In this document: positions 20,770 through 32,206 of the stretch, one piece after another
Layout: every line of letters begins with the position of its first letter
Position numbering within the stretch: the first letter of the stretch is position 1
Assembly (NCBI RefSeq): GCF_001278755.1
Contig: NZ_CP012601.1
Location: 2,480,001-2,544,000 of the forward strand
Direction: 5' to 3'
Origin: Bacillus sp. FJAT-22090
GTDB taxonomy: Bacteria; Bacillota; Bacilli; Bacillales_A; Planococcaceae
Length of the DNA: 64,000 nucleotides
The notes under the pieces: model-generated
Seen by the model: the letters and a program-made list of their open reading frames with translations, nothing else
Databases searched by the model: none
Told to the model about the DNA's origin: nothing
Program-made: the position numbers and the translations under genes

Positions 20770-21580
20770 TTTGAGAAATGGTCGCTCTTATGATGGAATT
20801 GGTTGCTTTCAGTCGAGAATTGGTCTCGCTCATTGGGTAATTGGTTGCTCTCACACTTAGATTGGTCGCCATTTGCCATTTAATACCTAATTACCCAGAC
20901 TACTTCATAAGAAACCCATTTCTCAATTGAAGTTAACTCTATATTGTGAAATGGTCGCGCTTATGATGGAATTGGTTGCTTTCAGTCGAGAATTGGTCTC
21001 GCTCATAGGGTAATTGGTTGCTCTCATACCAATATTGGTCGCTCTTTGCCATTTAATTCCTAATTAATAGGCTCCTGCATAAAAAATCCATTTCTCATTT
21101 AAAGTAAACTCTATATTGTGAGAAATGGTCGCTCTTATGATGGAATTGGTTGCTTTCAGTCGAGAATTGGTCTCGCTCATAGGGTAATTGGTTGCTCTCA
21201 CACTTAGATTGGTCGCCCTTTGCCATTTAATACCTAATTACCCAGACTACTTCATAAGAAACCCACTTCTCAAGTGAAGTAAACTCTCCATTTCGAGAAA
21301 TGGTCGCTCTTATGATGGAATTGGTTGCTTTCAGTCGAGAATTGGTCTCGCTCATTGGGTAATTGGTTGCTCTCACACTTAGATTGGTCGCCATTTGCCA
21401 TTTAATACCTAATTACCCAGACTACTTCATAAGAAACCCATTTCTCAATTGAAGTTAACTCTTTGTTTTGAGAAATGGTCTCGCTTGCGATGGAATTGGT
21501 TGCTTTCAGTCGAGAATTGGTCTCGCTCACTGGGTAATTGGTTGTTCTCACACCGATATTGGGCGCTCTTTGCCGTTTAA
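20770..21580 (-). repeat. 21-nt phased motif array, locus 2 (five tandem blocks)
   Basis: Five tandem blocks have GGTCGC/GGTCTC-type first motifs beginning near 20781, 20954, 21128, 21303 and 21478, a period of 173-175 bp. Within the first block the GGT cores are at 20780, 20801, 20822, 20843 and 20864, exactly 21 nt apart, alternating GGTCGC, GGTTGC, GGTCTC, GGTTGC, GGTCGC. The blocks are separated by about 90 bp of A/T-rich spacer. Written on the minus strand the motif is GAGACC/GCAACC, as at loci 1 and 3. It occupies the ywjG-pyrG convergent gap. Confidence 0.88.
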
Positions 21581-21589
21581 TTCCAAATA

Positions 21590-21621
21590 AAAAAGCAGTT
21601 CGACAAGTCGAACTGCTTTTT
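21590..21621 (-). terminator. terminator after pyrG
   Basis: AAAAAGCAGTTCGAC (21590-21604) and its reverse complement (21607-21621) form a 15-bp stem with a 2-base gap, so the loop will open by a pair or two. T runs on both sides allow action in both directions. It follows the pyrG stop by five bases. Confidence 0.93.
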
Positions 21622-21626
21622 CTTTT

Positions 21627-23276
<1,650 letters not shown>

Positions 23277-23363
23277 TTACACTCAAGTAAAGATGATAAC
23301 ATATAACATTGCACCGAGCCCAATGATTTTTTCTTTACATAATCTGTAGCATTCGCCTTAGGC

Positions 23364-23402
23364 TATAACCTTATTCAGTAGGACTAGGTGAATAAGGTTA
23401 TA
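23364..23402 (-). other. second hairpin in the pyrG leader
   Basis: A 13-bp perfect stem (23364-23376 with 23390-23402, TATAACCTTATTC and complement) encloses a 13-base loop. It lies between the pyrG attenuator and the pyrG start. No U-tract follows, so it is not an obvious terminator. Its role is unknown. Confidence 0.6.
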
Positions 23403-23410
23403 AAATAACA

Positions 23411-23444
23411 AAAAGCGCCCCACCTGCTTTTGGCAGGGGAGCGC
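23411..23444 (-). terminator. pyrG leader attenuator, also the rpoE 3' terminator
   Basis: On the minus strand GCGCTCCCCTGCC pairs with GCAGGTGGGGCGC around an AAAA loop and is followed by TTTTTGTT. The left strand is C/U-rich. In B. subtilis pyrG the same layout lets extra G residues, added at the transcript 5' end when CTP is low, pair with the C/U-rich strand and block termination. Because it also lies past the rpoE stop it should end rpoE transcripts. Confidence 0.8.
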
Positions 23445-23477
23445 ATATGCACATGAGTAATGTCTCTTTAAAAAGAG

Positions 23478-23515
23478 CCCAATAAAATCTTATAGCGTTT
23501 GCGTATAGAAGTCAA
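23478..23515 (-). promoter_or_regulatory. pyrG promoter with GGGC start (CTP-sensing reiteration type)
   Basis: On the minus strand a -35 TTGACT (23510-23515), a 17-bp spacer and -10 TAAGAT (23487-23492) are followed, six bases later, by the initiating GGGCTC with +1 at 23480. This equals the arrangement of the B. subtilis pyrG start site, where reiterative G addition senses CTP. The -35 lies only about five bases beyond the rpoE stop codon. Confidence 0.8.
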
Positions 23516-23518
23516 GAA

Positions 23519-24076
23519 TTATTCTTCTTCGTCTTCTAATTCTTCATCTTCCAACTCTTCGTCATCGATGATATCAAATTCATCATCTTCTTCGTCGATT
23601 ATATCCTCTTCGATCACTTCATCGATTTCTCCTACGAAATCAATTACTGGATCATCGTCATCTTCGTCTTCATCCTCATCATCGTCTTCGATAAATTCAT
23701 CGAATTCTTCTTCGAAGATAATTTCATCTTCTTCTAATTCTAGATCTAAATCGTCATCGTCTGAAACTTTAGCTTTCTTTTTACGGACTTTAACAGTAGG
23801 AGCAGTCTCTTCTTCAATTTGTTCTACAGGATACCATTCTCTTAGTCCCCATTGATTTTCTGCAGTAGCTAAAAAGCGTCCATCAATATTCATATCTGTA
23901 TAAAATTGAGGTTTGCGAGCTGCCATTTCTTCATCTGTTAAACCATTAAGTTTTTGGATTTCACTAAAAAGTTCAGATAAAGTTAAAGAGTTTTTCTTAT
24001 CTTCTAAAATCGCAAATCCTAAATCTATTAACGATTCTTCTTGTAATTGTGCTGTTGTCATTTCACGAAAATTCAA
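23519..24076 (-). CDS. rpoE: RNA polymerase delta subunit
   Basis: A Bacillota-specific subunit that helps RNA polymerase recycle and release nucleic acid. A folded N-terminal HARE-HTH domain (about 1-85, with FYTDMNIDGRF and WGLREWYP) precedes a long, very acidic, disordered tail of Asp/Glu. The frame extends upstream to 24130, but no ATG with a good ribosome site exists. A TTG at 24076 follows GAAAGGAC and gives 185 residues, the usual length. I chose the TTG with moderate certainty. Confidence 0.9.
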   Translation of the reverse strand: MNFREMTTAQLQEESLIDLGFAILEDKKNSLTLSELFSEIQKLNGLTDEEMAARKPQFYTDMNIDGRFLATAENQWGLREWYPVEQIEEETAPTVKVRKKKAKVSDDDDLDLELEEDEIIFEEEFDEFIEDDDEDEDEDDDDPVIDFVGEIDEVIEEDIIDEEDDEFDIIDDEELEDEELEDEEE

Positions 24077-24148
24077 ATCGTGCACGTCCTTTCTATGTCC
24101 GTTTGCATACTTCCCATTATATACAAACAAGTATGTTATATGCTACAT

Positions 24149-24307
24149 TCATTTATTCTTTTTGAAAAGGAATAATTTATTAAAAGCTAAGGCGAATAAA
24201 TAAAACGAAAGTAATAGTAATGGAATAGCTCCCAGTTGTTTATTATAAAGGAGAATGGTTAGTAATAGGAATATTATCATAATCATTATGTGTATTGGGG
24301 TTTTCAT
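24149..24307 (-). CDS. small hydrophobic membrane protein, 52 aa, unknown function
   Basis: An ATG at 24307 after GGGAGATATGGA opens a 52-codon frame too short for the usual length cut-off. The product is almost wholly hydrophobic, with two predicted membrane segments (about 5-21 and 28-46) split by YNKQLG, and a basic C-terminus (FKKNK). I do not recognise a family. It lies upstream of rpoE and downstream of icmF on the same strand. The clear ribosome site and topology favour a real gene. Confidence 0.55.
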   Translation of the reverse strand: MKTPIHIMIMIIFLLLTILLYNKQLGAIPLLLLSFYLFALAFNKLFLFKKNK

Positions 24308-24348
24308 TCCATATCTCCCTCACTACTTAATAGTTCCATTATACAAAA

Positions 24349-24387
24349 TAAAAGGAAAAAAGTGTTCCGATATCTGATCGGAACACT
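24349..24387 (-). terminator. terminator after icmF
   Basis: AGTGTTCCGAT (24361-24371) pairs with ATCGGAACACT (24377-24387). On the minus strand a TTTTTTCCTTTT run follows; T residues on the plus side would also allow the opposite direction. Confidence 0.92.
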
Positions 24388-24396
24388 TATTTTTTT

Positions 24397-27300
24397 TTAC
24401 ATGTTTCTTCGATACTGGCCGCCCACCTCGTAAAGAGCGTTCGTAATTTGCCCAAGACTTGCTTTTTGGACAGTTGTCATAAGCTCCTCGAAGATGTTGC
24501 CACCTGTCATTGCTACTTGCTTTAGACGATTAAGAGCTTCAGCAGCTTCTAACTCATTTTTCTTTTGGAAGCTTCGAAGGTTCGTTATTTGAGTTTCTTT
24601 TTCTTCCTTTGTTGCACGTGCTAGTTCCATATTATCGATATCCTCTTCAGAAGCAGGATTCGGATTTAAGTATGTGTTCACACCGATGATCGGAAGTTCG
24701 CCCGTGTGTTTTTTCATTTCATAGTACATAGATTCTTCTTGAATTTTTCCACGTTGGTATTGCGTTTCCATTGCTCCAAGAACCCCACCGCGGTCGTTTA
24801 TACGATCAAATTCTGAAAGAACTGCTTCTTCTACTAGGTCTGTTAGTTCTTCTACAATAAATGCACCTTGTAATGGATTTTCATTTTTTGATAATCCATG
24901 TTCTTTTGTAATAATCATTTGAATCGCCATTGCTCGACGAACAGATTCCTCCGTCGGTGTTGTAATTGCTTCATCATAAGCATTAGTATGAAGTGAGTTA
25001 CAGTTATCCTGAAGTGCCATCAACGCCTGTAAAGTTGTTCGAATATCATTAAAGTCAATTTCTTGCGCATGTAGACTTCTACCAGATGTTTGGACGTGAT
25101 ATTTTAACTTTTGACTACGGTCATTTGCACCGTATTTATCACGCATCACAACTGCCCAAATACGACGGGCAACACGTCCGATAACTGTGTACTCTGGATC
25201 CAACCCATTTGAGAAGAAGAAAGATAAGTTTGGTGCAAAATCATCTATATTCATACCACGACTCAAATAGTACTCCACATAAGTAAAGCCATTTGATAAT
25301 GTGAATGCCAGCTGAGAAATTGGATTCGCTCCAGCTTCTGCAATATGGTATCCAGAAATAGAAACGGAATAGTAGTTACGAACCTTATGGTCAATAAAGT
25401 ATTGTTGAATATCCCCCATCATACGTAAAGCAAATTCAGTAGAGAAAATACATGTGTTTTGACCTTGGTCTTCTTTTAATATATCTGCCTGAACAGTACC
25501 TCGAACTACTTGGAGTGTCGCAGCCTTTACTTCTGTAAATTCTTCCACAGATAGAGTACGTCCAAGCTCCTCCTCGCGAAGGCGAACTTGCTGATCAATT
25601 GCTGTATTCATAAACATTGCCAAAATGATTGGTGCAGGACCATTGATTGTCATTGAAACGGAGGTTGATGGTGCACATAAATCAAACCCGTCATATAGCT
25701 TTTTCATATCCTCTAACGTACAAATGCTTACGCCAGATTCGCCGACTTTCCCATAAATATCAGGTCGATGATCTGGATCTTCACCATACAATGTTACCGA
25801 GTCAAATGCAGTTGAAAGACGTTTTGCATCGTCATCTTTAGATAAATAATGAAAGCGACGGTTCGTACGTTCTGGTGTTCCCTCTCCTGCAAATTGTCTC
25901 TTTGGATCTTCCCCTTCTCTTTTGAATGGGAAAACTCCAGCTGTATATGGGAATGAGCCGGGTACATTTTCTTTGTAAACCCATCTTAAAATTTCACCAA
26001 AATCAACGAATTTTGGCAGTACAACTTTTGGTATTTTCAGCCCTGATAAGCTTTCTGTACGAAGAATCGTGCGAATTTCCTTATCACGGATTTTTGTTAC
26101 GAATTCATCTCCAGCATATGCTTCTTTTAGAGCTGCCCAGTTCTCCAGTATACGTTTTGATTCAGCAGTAAGTTCGTCTCGTACTCCGTTAGCTAATGAT
26201 TCTAGTGAGTGAACTAATGTATCATCTGCCGCTTTTTCTTTTACTACTTCTATTGCACCTTCTAATTGGAACAATCTTCGTGCAAAAGCTACTTGTTCCT
26301 CGGATTTTTTATGATATCCACGAACAGTGTCTGTGATTTCACGTAAATAATAACGACGATCATTTGGAATTATTACGTTTTGCTTTTGAGTTTTCACAAA
26401 TTGCTCGTAGGTTGTCTCCCAGTTGGTGCCAGTTTTTTCATTCATCACAGCAACTAAAGCTGCAAATAAAGAATTGGTGCCTTTATCATTAAATTGGCTA
26501 GCAATCGTCCCGTAAACAGGCATTGTGTCCAAATCATCGTGCCATAATTCACGGCTGCGTTGATATTGTTTTTGTACTTGACGAAGTGCGTCTTCTGAAC
26601 CTTTTCGTTCGAATTTATTGATAACAATCAAATCTGCGTAATCGATCATATCAATCTTTTCTAATTGAGATGGTGCACCAAATTCACTTGTCATTACATA
26701 CATAGAAACGTCTGATACATTAGTGATTTCTGCATCCCCTTGCCCGATACCACTTGTTTCTACAATTATTAAATCAAAGCCCGCTACTTTAACAACATCA
26801 AGGACATCTGCAATCGCACCAGATAATTCTGTACGAGATCCACGTGTTGCCAAACTACGCATAAATACACGTTTATTGAAAATAGCATTCATTCGGATAC
26901 GGTCACCTAGCAGTGCCCCACCAGTCTTTTGTTTCGTCGGGTCAATGGATAGAACGGCAATCTTTTTATCCGGTAATTCGTGTAGGAATCGGCGAATTAA
27001 TTCGTCTGTTAATGAACTTTTCCCTGCCCCACCAGTACCCGTGATACCTAACACTGGTGTACCTTTTGATAAAGCTTTCGCTTGTTCTAGCATTTCTTTT
27101 GCTTCAGCATCATTTGTTTGATGCGCTTCCTCTGCTAATGTAATCAGATGAGCTAGCACTTCCGGTTTCTCCGTAGATACTTCGGAAATCTCGTCTTTTG
27201 CTCCTGAAGCTTTAGTCGGAACATCACATTCCATAAGCATTTGATTGATCATACCTTGAAGGCCAAGTTTACGGCCATCCTCTGGAGAGAAAATACCCGA

Positions 27301-27654
27301 TATACCGTATTCTTGCAGTTCTTTTATTTCTTTCGGAATGATTACTCCGCCGCCACCGCCAAATATACGAATATGAGGTGCACCACGTTCTACGAGTAAA
27401 TCCTTCATATATTTAAAATACTCAACATGTCCTCCTTGATAGGAAGATATGGCAATCCCTTGAACATCCTCTTGAATCGCAGCATTCACCACTTCTTCTA
27501 CCGAACGGTTGTGACCCAAGTGGATTACTTCCGCTCCGCTAGCTTGTAAAATACGTCGCATAATATTAATCGACGCATCATGTCCATCAAATAGACTCGA
27601 TGCTGATACAAAACGGACATGATTTTTTGGACGATATACTTCTACAGTAGACAT
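24397..27654 (-). CDS. icmF: fused isobutyryl-CoA mutase IcmF
   Basis: A 1085-residue adenosylcobalamin-dependent mutase fused to its own G-protein chaperone. Order: B12-binding domain (about 10-145; DGHDAS with His25 as the cobalt ligand), MeaB-like GTPase (about 195-440; P-loop GTGGAGKSS at 206-214), then the radical mutase barrel (about 540-1085). It interconverts isobutyryl-CoA and n-butyryl-CoA, linking branched-chain and straight-chain acyl-CoA catabolism; some members also act on pivalyl-CoA. It is downstream of the acyl-CoA dehydrogenase-TetR operon but separated by 660 bp of GC-rich repeats. Its cofactor can come from the B12 operon at 36.5-46.7 kb. Confidence 0.95.
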   Translation of the reverse strand: MSTVEVYRPKNHVRFVSASSLFDGHDASINIMRRILQASGAEVIHLGHNRSVEEVVNAAIQEDVQGIAISSYQGGHVEYFKYMKDLLVERGAPHIRIFGGGGGVIIPKEIKELQEYGISGIFSPEDGRKLGLQGMINQMLMECDVPTKASGAKDEISEVSTEKPEVLAHLITLAEEAHQTNDAEAKEMLEQAKALSKGTPVLGITGTGGAGKSSLTDELIRRFLHELPDKKIAVLSIDPTKQKTGGALLGDRIRMNAIFNKRVFMRSLATRGSRTELSGAIADVLDVVKVAGFDLIIVETSGIGQGDAEITNVSDVSMYVMTSEFGAPSQLEKIDMIDYADLIVINKFERKGSEDALRQVQKQYQRSRELWHDDLDTMPVYGTIASQFNDKGTNSLFAALVAVMNEKTGTNWETTYEQFVKTQKQNVIIPNDRRYYLREITDTVRGYHKKSEEQVAFARRLFQLEGAIEVVKEKAADDTLVHSLESLANGVRDELTAESKRILENWAALKEAYAGDEFVTKIRDKEIRTILRTESLSGLKIPKVVLPKFVDFGEILRWVYKENVPGSFPYTAGVFPFKREGEDPKRQFAGEGTPERTNRRFHYLSKDDDAKRLSTAFDSVTLYGEDPDHRPDIYGKVGESGVSICTLEDMKKLYDGFDLCAPSTSVSMTINGPAPIILAMFMNTAIDQQVRLREEELGRTLSVEEFTEVKAATLQVVRGTVQADILKEDQGQNTCIFSTEFALRMMGDIQQYFIDHKVRNYYSVSISGYHIAEAGANPISQLAFTLSNGFTYVEYYLSRGMNIDDFAPNLSFFFSNGLDPEYTVIGRVARRIWAVVMRDKYGANDRSQKLKYHVQTSGRSLHAQEIDFNDIRTTLQALMALQDNCNSLHTNAYDEAITTPTEESVRRAMAIQMIITKEHGLSKNENPLQGAFIVEELTDLVEEAVLSEFDRINDRGGVLGAMETQYQRGKIQEESMYYEMKKHTGELPIIGVNTYLNPNPASEEDIDNMELARATKEEKETQITNLRSFQKKNELEAAEALNRLKQVAMTGGNIFEELMTTVQKASLGQITNALYEVGGQYRRNM

Positions 27655-27734
27655 GTCGTTCCCCCTTTGTTTGAATAAATCTTATTGTCCAGACTCCAGC
27701 GTAATGCTGTCGCAGAAGGACCTTTCCCAACCCC

Positions 27735-28300
27735 GTTTGGAGGCACTGAAAAAGTTCTCCATGAGATTTCATAACAGTATGTGAACGACAAATTGTTCAG
27801 ATACTCGATTATTTATTTTAGACCCATTAATTTCCGTTCCAGGCGGACGCTTTCCACCGGCATGGCTTCAGCCGCTTCCCTCGCTACGCTCAGTCCAGGG
27901 TCTTCAGCTCATGCTATTCCGGTAGGAGTCGCCGCCCTCCACTCCAATTAACTATTATCCCTGTTCAATTAGAAAACCATCATGCCATTAATAGAGCAGA
28001 TTTTATCATATAAATTTTTTTTAATTAGTATTTATAGAAAATCCTTGAAAAAGGCGACACTCCTGCGGGAATAGCGTTAGCCGAAGACCCCGCAGCGCAG
28101 CGAGGAGGCTAAGGCAACGCCCGCGGAAAGGGAGCCGTTTCAACGATTTTCTTATTTATTGGACGACATGATTTATTAAAGTCAAATTCTATAGACTTTT
28201 TCAGTGCCCTCCCCCGTTTGCCTGTCTGATGCCTACACGAAGTGGGTCATACAGTCGTTGCGCAATGATGTTGCGAGCTTAGATTGTATTCCTCTACTAG
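27735..28300. repeat. GC-rich dyad repeat composite R1 (fills the icmF-TetR gap)
   Basis: The 27655-28315 gap holds no supportable gene. AGGCACTGAAAAAGT (27741-27755) and its complement (28195-28209) form outer arms. Inside lie a left module beginning near 27822 (AATTTCCGTTCCAGGCGG, GGGTCTTCAGCTC) and a right module near 28025-28200 (GCGACACTCCTGCGGGAAT, GAAGACCCCGC). The left-right pair is repeated at 47.39-47.78 kb, and the right module occurs inverted at 57.63-57.90 kb. A tail at about 28216-28292 resembles a block found inserted in the latter. Confidence 0.8.
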
Positions 28301-28315
28301 GCGCTTGCGCTTTTC

Positions 28316-28942
28316 TTATTTCCCCATCCCATTTAGTACAAATTCTATTTGTAGTTCCGTAAATTGTTCAATTGTAAATTCCTTACGCAATGCCCATCTT
28401 CTAAATGCCCACATTTGACCTTGGACTACAAGGGTATGCGCGTAAAGTTTTGCTTGGGCATCTGTCAATTTCAGTTCCCCAGTTTGTATACAACCATTAA
28501 GAATTTTATGGAAAATATCAACCATTTCTAATTCTTTCTTTAATACGTAATCTAGTGCGTTTTTTGGCAAGGATTTGGATTCTTGATACATGACAACGAA
28601 CTCATCTTGCATGTCATTAATTACCCCATAATAATGACGGATAGCATTTTTGAGGTCGTCTATCGTACCATTCTCCAACGTTATTTGTGAGAGCTTGTCA
28701 TGTACTTCATTGTATATACTATCGCAGACTAAATAGAGGACATCTTCCTTTGTGCGAATGTATTCATACAAGGTGCCTATACTAAACCCGGCTTCCTTTG
28801 CAATTTCTCTCGTTGTCGCTCGATGAAAGCCTTTCTCTTTGAATAAAGTAACAGCTGCACGAATCATTTGGTGACGTCTTTTTTCAATGAGGTTTTCATC
28901 TTTCACCGAAGTCTTTACTTCATGCTTTTTTTCCATAGGCAT
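28316..28942 (-). CDS. TetR/AcrR family regulator, probable FadR-type repressor
   Basis: A 208-residue TetR regulator: N-terminal three-helix HTH (about 22-68; MIRAAVTLFKEKGF, TTREIAKEAGFSIGTLYEYI) followed by an acyl-ligand type helical domain. It lies three bases after an acyl-CoA dehydrogenase gene, in the same operon, so it probably senses acyl-CoA and represses this block, like B. subtilis FadR. The start has only a weak ribosome site, suggesting coupling to the upstream gene. The ligand is inferred. Confidence 0.85.
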   Translation of the reverse strand: MPMEKKHEVKTSVKDENLIEKRRHQMIRAAVTLFKEKGFHRATTREIAKEAGFSIGTLYEYIRTKEDVLYLVCDSIYNEVHDKLSQITLENGTIDDLKNAIRHYYGVINDMQDEFVVMYQESKSLPKNALDYVLKKELEMVDIFHKILNGCIQTGELKLTDAQAKLYAHTLVVQGQMWAFRRWALRKEFTIEQFTELQIEFVLNGMGK

Positions 28943-28945
28943 CGA

Positions 28946-30085
28946 TTACTTTGTTAGCATACGAGAAATAACAAGGCGTTGAATTTCTTGTGTGCCCTCG
29001 TATATTTGTGTAATTTTTGCATCTCGCATAAAGCGTTCAACCGGGTAATCTTTTGTATATCCATATCCACCAAATACTTGCACTGCCTCTGTTGTTACTT
29101 TCATGGCTGTATCTCCAGCCATCAATTTTGCCATAGCAGATTCTTTCCCATAAGGAAGTCCGTTGGATTCTAACCAAGCTGCTTGATACGTAAGCAGACG
29201 TGATGCCTCTGTTGCAGTTGCCATATCAGCAAGCTTGAATGATACACCTTGATTTGCAACAATTGGCTTTCCGAATTGAACACGTTCCTTTGCATAACCT
29301 ACTGCAGCTTCAAGTGCTCCTTGCGAAATCCCCACTGCTTGCGCAGCAATACCATTACGTCCCCCATCCAATGTTTTCATCGCGATAATGAAACCTTCAC
29401 CTTCTTCACCAAGAAGATTTTCTTTTGGTACTCGGCAATTATCAAAAATAATTTCTGTTGTTGGAGAAGAACGAATTCCTAGTTTCTTTTCTTTTTTCCC
29501 AACAGAGAATCCTTCAAAATCAGCTTCTACAATAAATGCGCTCGTGCCTTTATGTTTGGATGTTGGGTCAGTAACCGCAAAAACGACATAGATATCTGCG
29601 ATACCACCATTCGTAATGAAGATTTTAGATCCATTCAATACATAATGATCGCCATCTAATTTAGCTGTTGTTTTCATACCACCAGCGTCAGATCCTGAAC
29701 CTGCCTCTGTTAAACCGTATCCACCAATTTTTGTACCTTCTGCCATTGGACGAAGATATTTTTGTTTTTGTTCTTCATTGCCATATTTGAAAATCGGCCA
29801 TCCTGCAAGAGAGGTGTGTGCAGAAAGGGTTACTCCTGTTGATGCACAAACTCGTGATAACTCTTCTACGGCGATGCAGTATGCAAGGTAATCAGAACCA
29901 ATTCCGCCGTATTCTTCTGGCCAAGGAATACCCGTTAAGCCAAGCTCAGCCATCTTATCGAAAATTTCACGATCAAAGCGTTCTTCCTCGTCGCGCTCTG
30001 CAGCAGTTGGTGCTACTTCGTTTTCTGCAAAGTCTCGCACCATTTTACGAATCATTTCATGCTCTTCGGATAGTTGAAAATTCAT
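28946..30085 (-). CDS. acyl-CoA dehydrogenase
   Basis: A 379-residue FAD enzyme that introduces the alpha-beta double bond into acyl-CoA. Motifs [15 protein letters not shown] and the C-terminal catalytic base segment [15 protein letters not shown] (Glu in YEGT) are present. It is about two-thirds similar by eye to the neighbouring paralogue at 30206-31342, differing in the substrate-pocket regions, so the two probably cover different chain lengths or branching. A 120-bp gap separates them. Confidence 0.93.
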   Translation of the reverse strand: MNFQLSEEHEMIRKMVRDFAENEVAPTAAERDEEERFDREIFDKMAELGLTGIPWPEEYGGIGSDYLAYCIAVEELSRVCASTGVTLSAHTSLAGWPIFKYGNEEQKQKYLRPMAEGTKIGGYGLTEAGSGSDAGGMKTTAKLDGDHYVLNGSKIFITNGGIADIYVVFAVTDPTSKHKGTSAFIVEADFEGFSVGKKEKKLGIRSSPTTEIIFDNCRVPKENLLGEEGEGFIIAMKTLDGGRNGIAAQAVGISQGALEAAVGYAKERVQFGKPIVANQGVSFKLADMATATEASRLLTYQAAWLESNGLPYGKESAMAKLMAGDTAMKVTTEAVQVFGGYGYTKDYPVERFMRDAKITQIYEGTQEIQRLVISRMLTK

Positions 30086-30205
30086 TGTTTTCCCGCCTTT
30101 TTAGGTATATTTTTATATTCAGCTTCAATTTAATCGCTCTCGATGTAGAATTAGTTGTTGCTAATAAGAAAGGTTTGATTGCCCCTCTCCACTTTTAGGA
30201 AAAAA

Positions 30206-31342
30206 TTAATTAATCACATGCTTACCTATTACGATTCGTTGAATTTCACTAGTTCCCTCGTAGATTTCCGTAATTTTTGCGTCACGGAAATAACGTTCTA
30301 CCGGGTAGTCTTCTGTATAGCCATATCCGCCGAATACTTGAACTGCTTCTATTGCAACGTCAACCGCTGTTTTGGATGCGAATAATTTAGCCATTGATGC
30401 TTCTTTTCCGCAAGGAAGACCTTGTTCGCGAAGACTTGCTGAACGGTAAACAAGAAGCCTTGCTGCCTCTACTGCTGTCGCCATATCAGCAAGCTTAAAG
30501 CCAACACCTTGATTTGCTGCGATCGGTTTACCAAATTGCACGCGCTCTTTCGCATATCCTACCGCCGCCTCCAGTGCCGCTTCCGCAATGCCTAATGCTT
30601 GCGTAGCAATTCCGATACGTCCAGTATTTAAATTAGCCATAGCGATTTTAAAACCTTCGCCCTCTTCACCCAGTCTATTTTCTACTGGTATTTTCATATC
30701 TTCAAATGTGAGTTGGACTGTTCTTGAGCCATGCAAGCCCATTTTCTCTTCATCTTTCCCGACAATAAACCCTGGTGTATCCTTTTCAACGATGAATGCA
30801 GTAATGCCTTTTGACCCTTTGGATGTATCTGTTGAAGCAAACACGATGTTAATATCTGCTTCACCACCATTTGTGATAAAAACCTTAGACCCATTCAATA
30901 CATAGTGGTCGCCCTTCAACACTGCTTTTGTTTTTAATGCACCAGCATCCGATCCAGCTGAAGGTTCTGTTAAACAAAATGCTCCAAGGGATTCTCCAGA
31001 AGCAAGCTTTGGTACGTATTTATTCTTTTGCTCTTCATTTCCAAAATAAAGTATCGGACTTGTTCCTACGGATGTATGAACGGAGAGAATCACACCTATA
31101 ACAGCACTTACCTTTGAAAGCTCGTTGATCGCTATAACATAGCTCGTAAAATCCATTTCAGAACCGCCGTATTTTTCAGGAACCGTGATTCCCATCAAGC
31201 CAAGCTCACCCATTTTTTTAATAATTTCACGGGGGAACTCTCCTTGCTCCATTCGTTCAATAAAAGGCTCGATTTCCGTTTTTGCAAAGTCTCGAACCAT
31301 ATTGCGCATCATAAGTTGTTCTTCTGTGAATGTTAATTCCAT
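30206..31342 (-). CDS. acyl-CoA dehydrogenase (short-chain/butyryl type)
   Basis: A 378-residue paralogue of the previous gene with [15 protein letters not shown], the catalytic Glu in [11 protein letters not shown], and a [20 protein letters not shown] segment of the Bcd/MmgC-like family. It is 12 bases downstream of hbd and has a GTAAGGAG-type ribosome site. It probably oxidises butyryl-CoA or similar in beta-oxidation. Electron acceptors would be EtfAB, not in the window. Confidence 0.93.
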   Translation of the reverse strand: MELTFTEEQLMMRNMVRDFAKTEIEPFIERMEQGEFPREIIKKMGELGLMGITVPEKYGGSEMDFTSYVIAINELSKVSAVIGVILSVHTSVGTSPILYFGNEEQKNKYVPKLASGESLGAFCLTEPSAGSDAGALKTKAVLKGDHYVLNGSKVFITNGGEADINIVFASTDTSKGSKGITAFIVEKDTPGFIVGKDEEKMGLHGSRTVQLTFEDMKIPVENRLGEEGEGFKIAMANLNTGRIGIATQALGIAEAALEAAVGYAKERVQFGKPIAANQGVGFKLADMATAVEAARLLVYRSASLREQGLPCGKEASMAKLFASKTAVDVAIEAVQVFGGYGYTEDYPVERYFRDAKITEIYEGTSEIQRIVIGKHVIN

Positions 31343-31354
31343 GATTCACGCTCC

Positions 31355-32206
31355 TTACTCGTATATGTAGAAGCCACGGCCTGACTTCTTCCCTAACCAA
31401 CCTGCTTTGACGTATTTTCTAAGTAGTGGACATGGACGATACTTACTATCTCCAAAGCCTTCGTGCAAGATTTCCATAATGTATAAGCATGTATCTAAGC
31501 CAATAAAATCTGCAAGTTGTAGTGGTCCCATTGGATGGTTCATTCCCATTTTCATCACATCATCGATTGCTTCTTTTGAAGCGACACCCTCATATAGTGT
31601 GTAAATAGCTTCATTGATCATCGGCATTAGAATTCGGTTGGAAACGAAACCTGGAAAATCATTTACTTCAACAGGTACTTTTCCAAGTTTTTTTGTCATA
31701 TCTTCAATCGCTGCATACACTTCATCAGAAGTTGCTAAACCACGAATAATTTCCACTAGTTTCATCACTGGAACTGGATTCATAAAATGCATACCTATTA
31801 CTTGCTCGGGGCGATTCGTTACTGCTGCAATCTCTGTAATTGGTAGAGAGGATGTATTTGTTGCTAGAATCGCATGCTTTGGTGTGATTTCATCTAGTTG
31901 CTTAAAAATAGATTGCTTGATTTCCATGTTTTCAACTGCTGCTTCGATGACAATATCCACATCGTTAGCATCCTCAATGGAAAGGGATTTTGTAATGTTA
32001 CTTAGTACTGCTTGTTTTTCCTCTTCAGTCATTCGTCCTTTTTCTACATTGCGTGACAAGTTTTTTGTAATCGTTTGGATTCCGCGATCGTAAAATTGGT
32101 CCTCACGGTCATTAAGCTTTACTTCAAAACCTGCTTGTGCACAAACTTGAGCAATCCCTGAGCCCATTTGCCCTGCTCCAATTACCATTACTTTTTGGAT
32201 TGTCAT
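31355..32206 (-). CDS. 3-hydroxybutyryl-CoA dehydrogenase
   Basis: A 283-residue NAD(P)-dependent enzyme oxidising 3-hydroxyacyl-CoA to 3-ketoacyl-CoA. The Rossmann motif is [12 protein letters not shown], the catalytic His region is [15 protein letters not shown], and the C-terminal dimer domain has [19 protein letters not shown]. The ATG overlaps the thiolase stop by four bases (translational coupling). It is equivalent to MmgB/Hbd. Confidence 0.94.
   Translation of the reverse strand: MTIQKVMVIGAGQMGSGIAQVCAQAGFEVKLNDREDQFYDRGIQTITKNLSRNVEKGRMTEEEKQAVLSNITKSLSIEDANDVDIVIEAAVENMEIKQSIFKQLDEITPKHAILATNTSSLPITEIAAVTNRPEQVIGMHFMNPVPVMKLVEIIRGLATSDEVYAAIEDMTKKLGKVPVEVNDFPGFVSNRILMPMINEAIYTLYEGVASKEAIDDVMKMGMNHPMGPLQLADFIGLDTCLYIMEILHEGFGDSKYRPCPLLRKYVKAGWLGKKSGRGFYIYE

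Noticed and set aside
20770-21580. CRISPR-like regular array
   Set aside because: The conserved element is only about 6-10 bases, the 'spacers' themselves repeat from block to block, and no cas genes are present.
23499-23855. Serine-rich plus-strand ORF
   Set aside because: It is the antisense shadow of the acidic tail of rpoE; the composition comes from GAT/GAA codons on the other strand.
27587-27772. 61-residue minus-strand ORF upstream of icmF
   Set aside because: Overlaps the icmF start in another frame and extends into repeat R1; no ribosome site.
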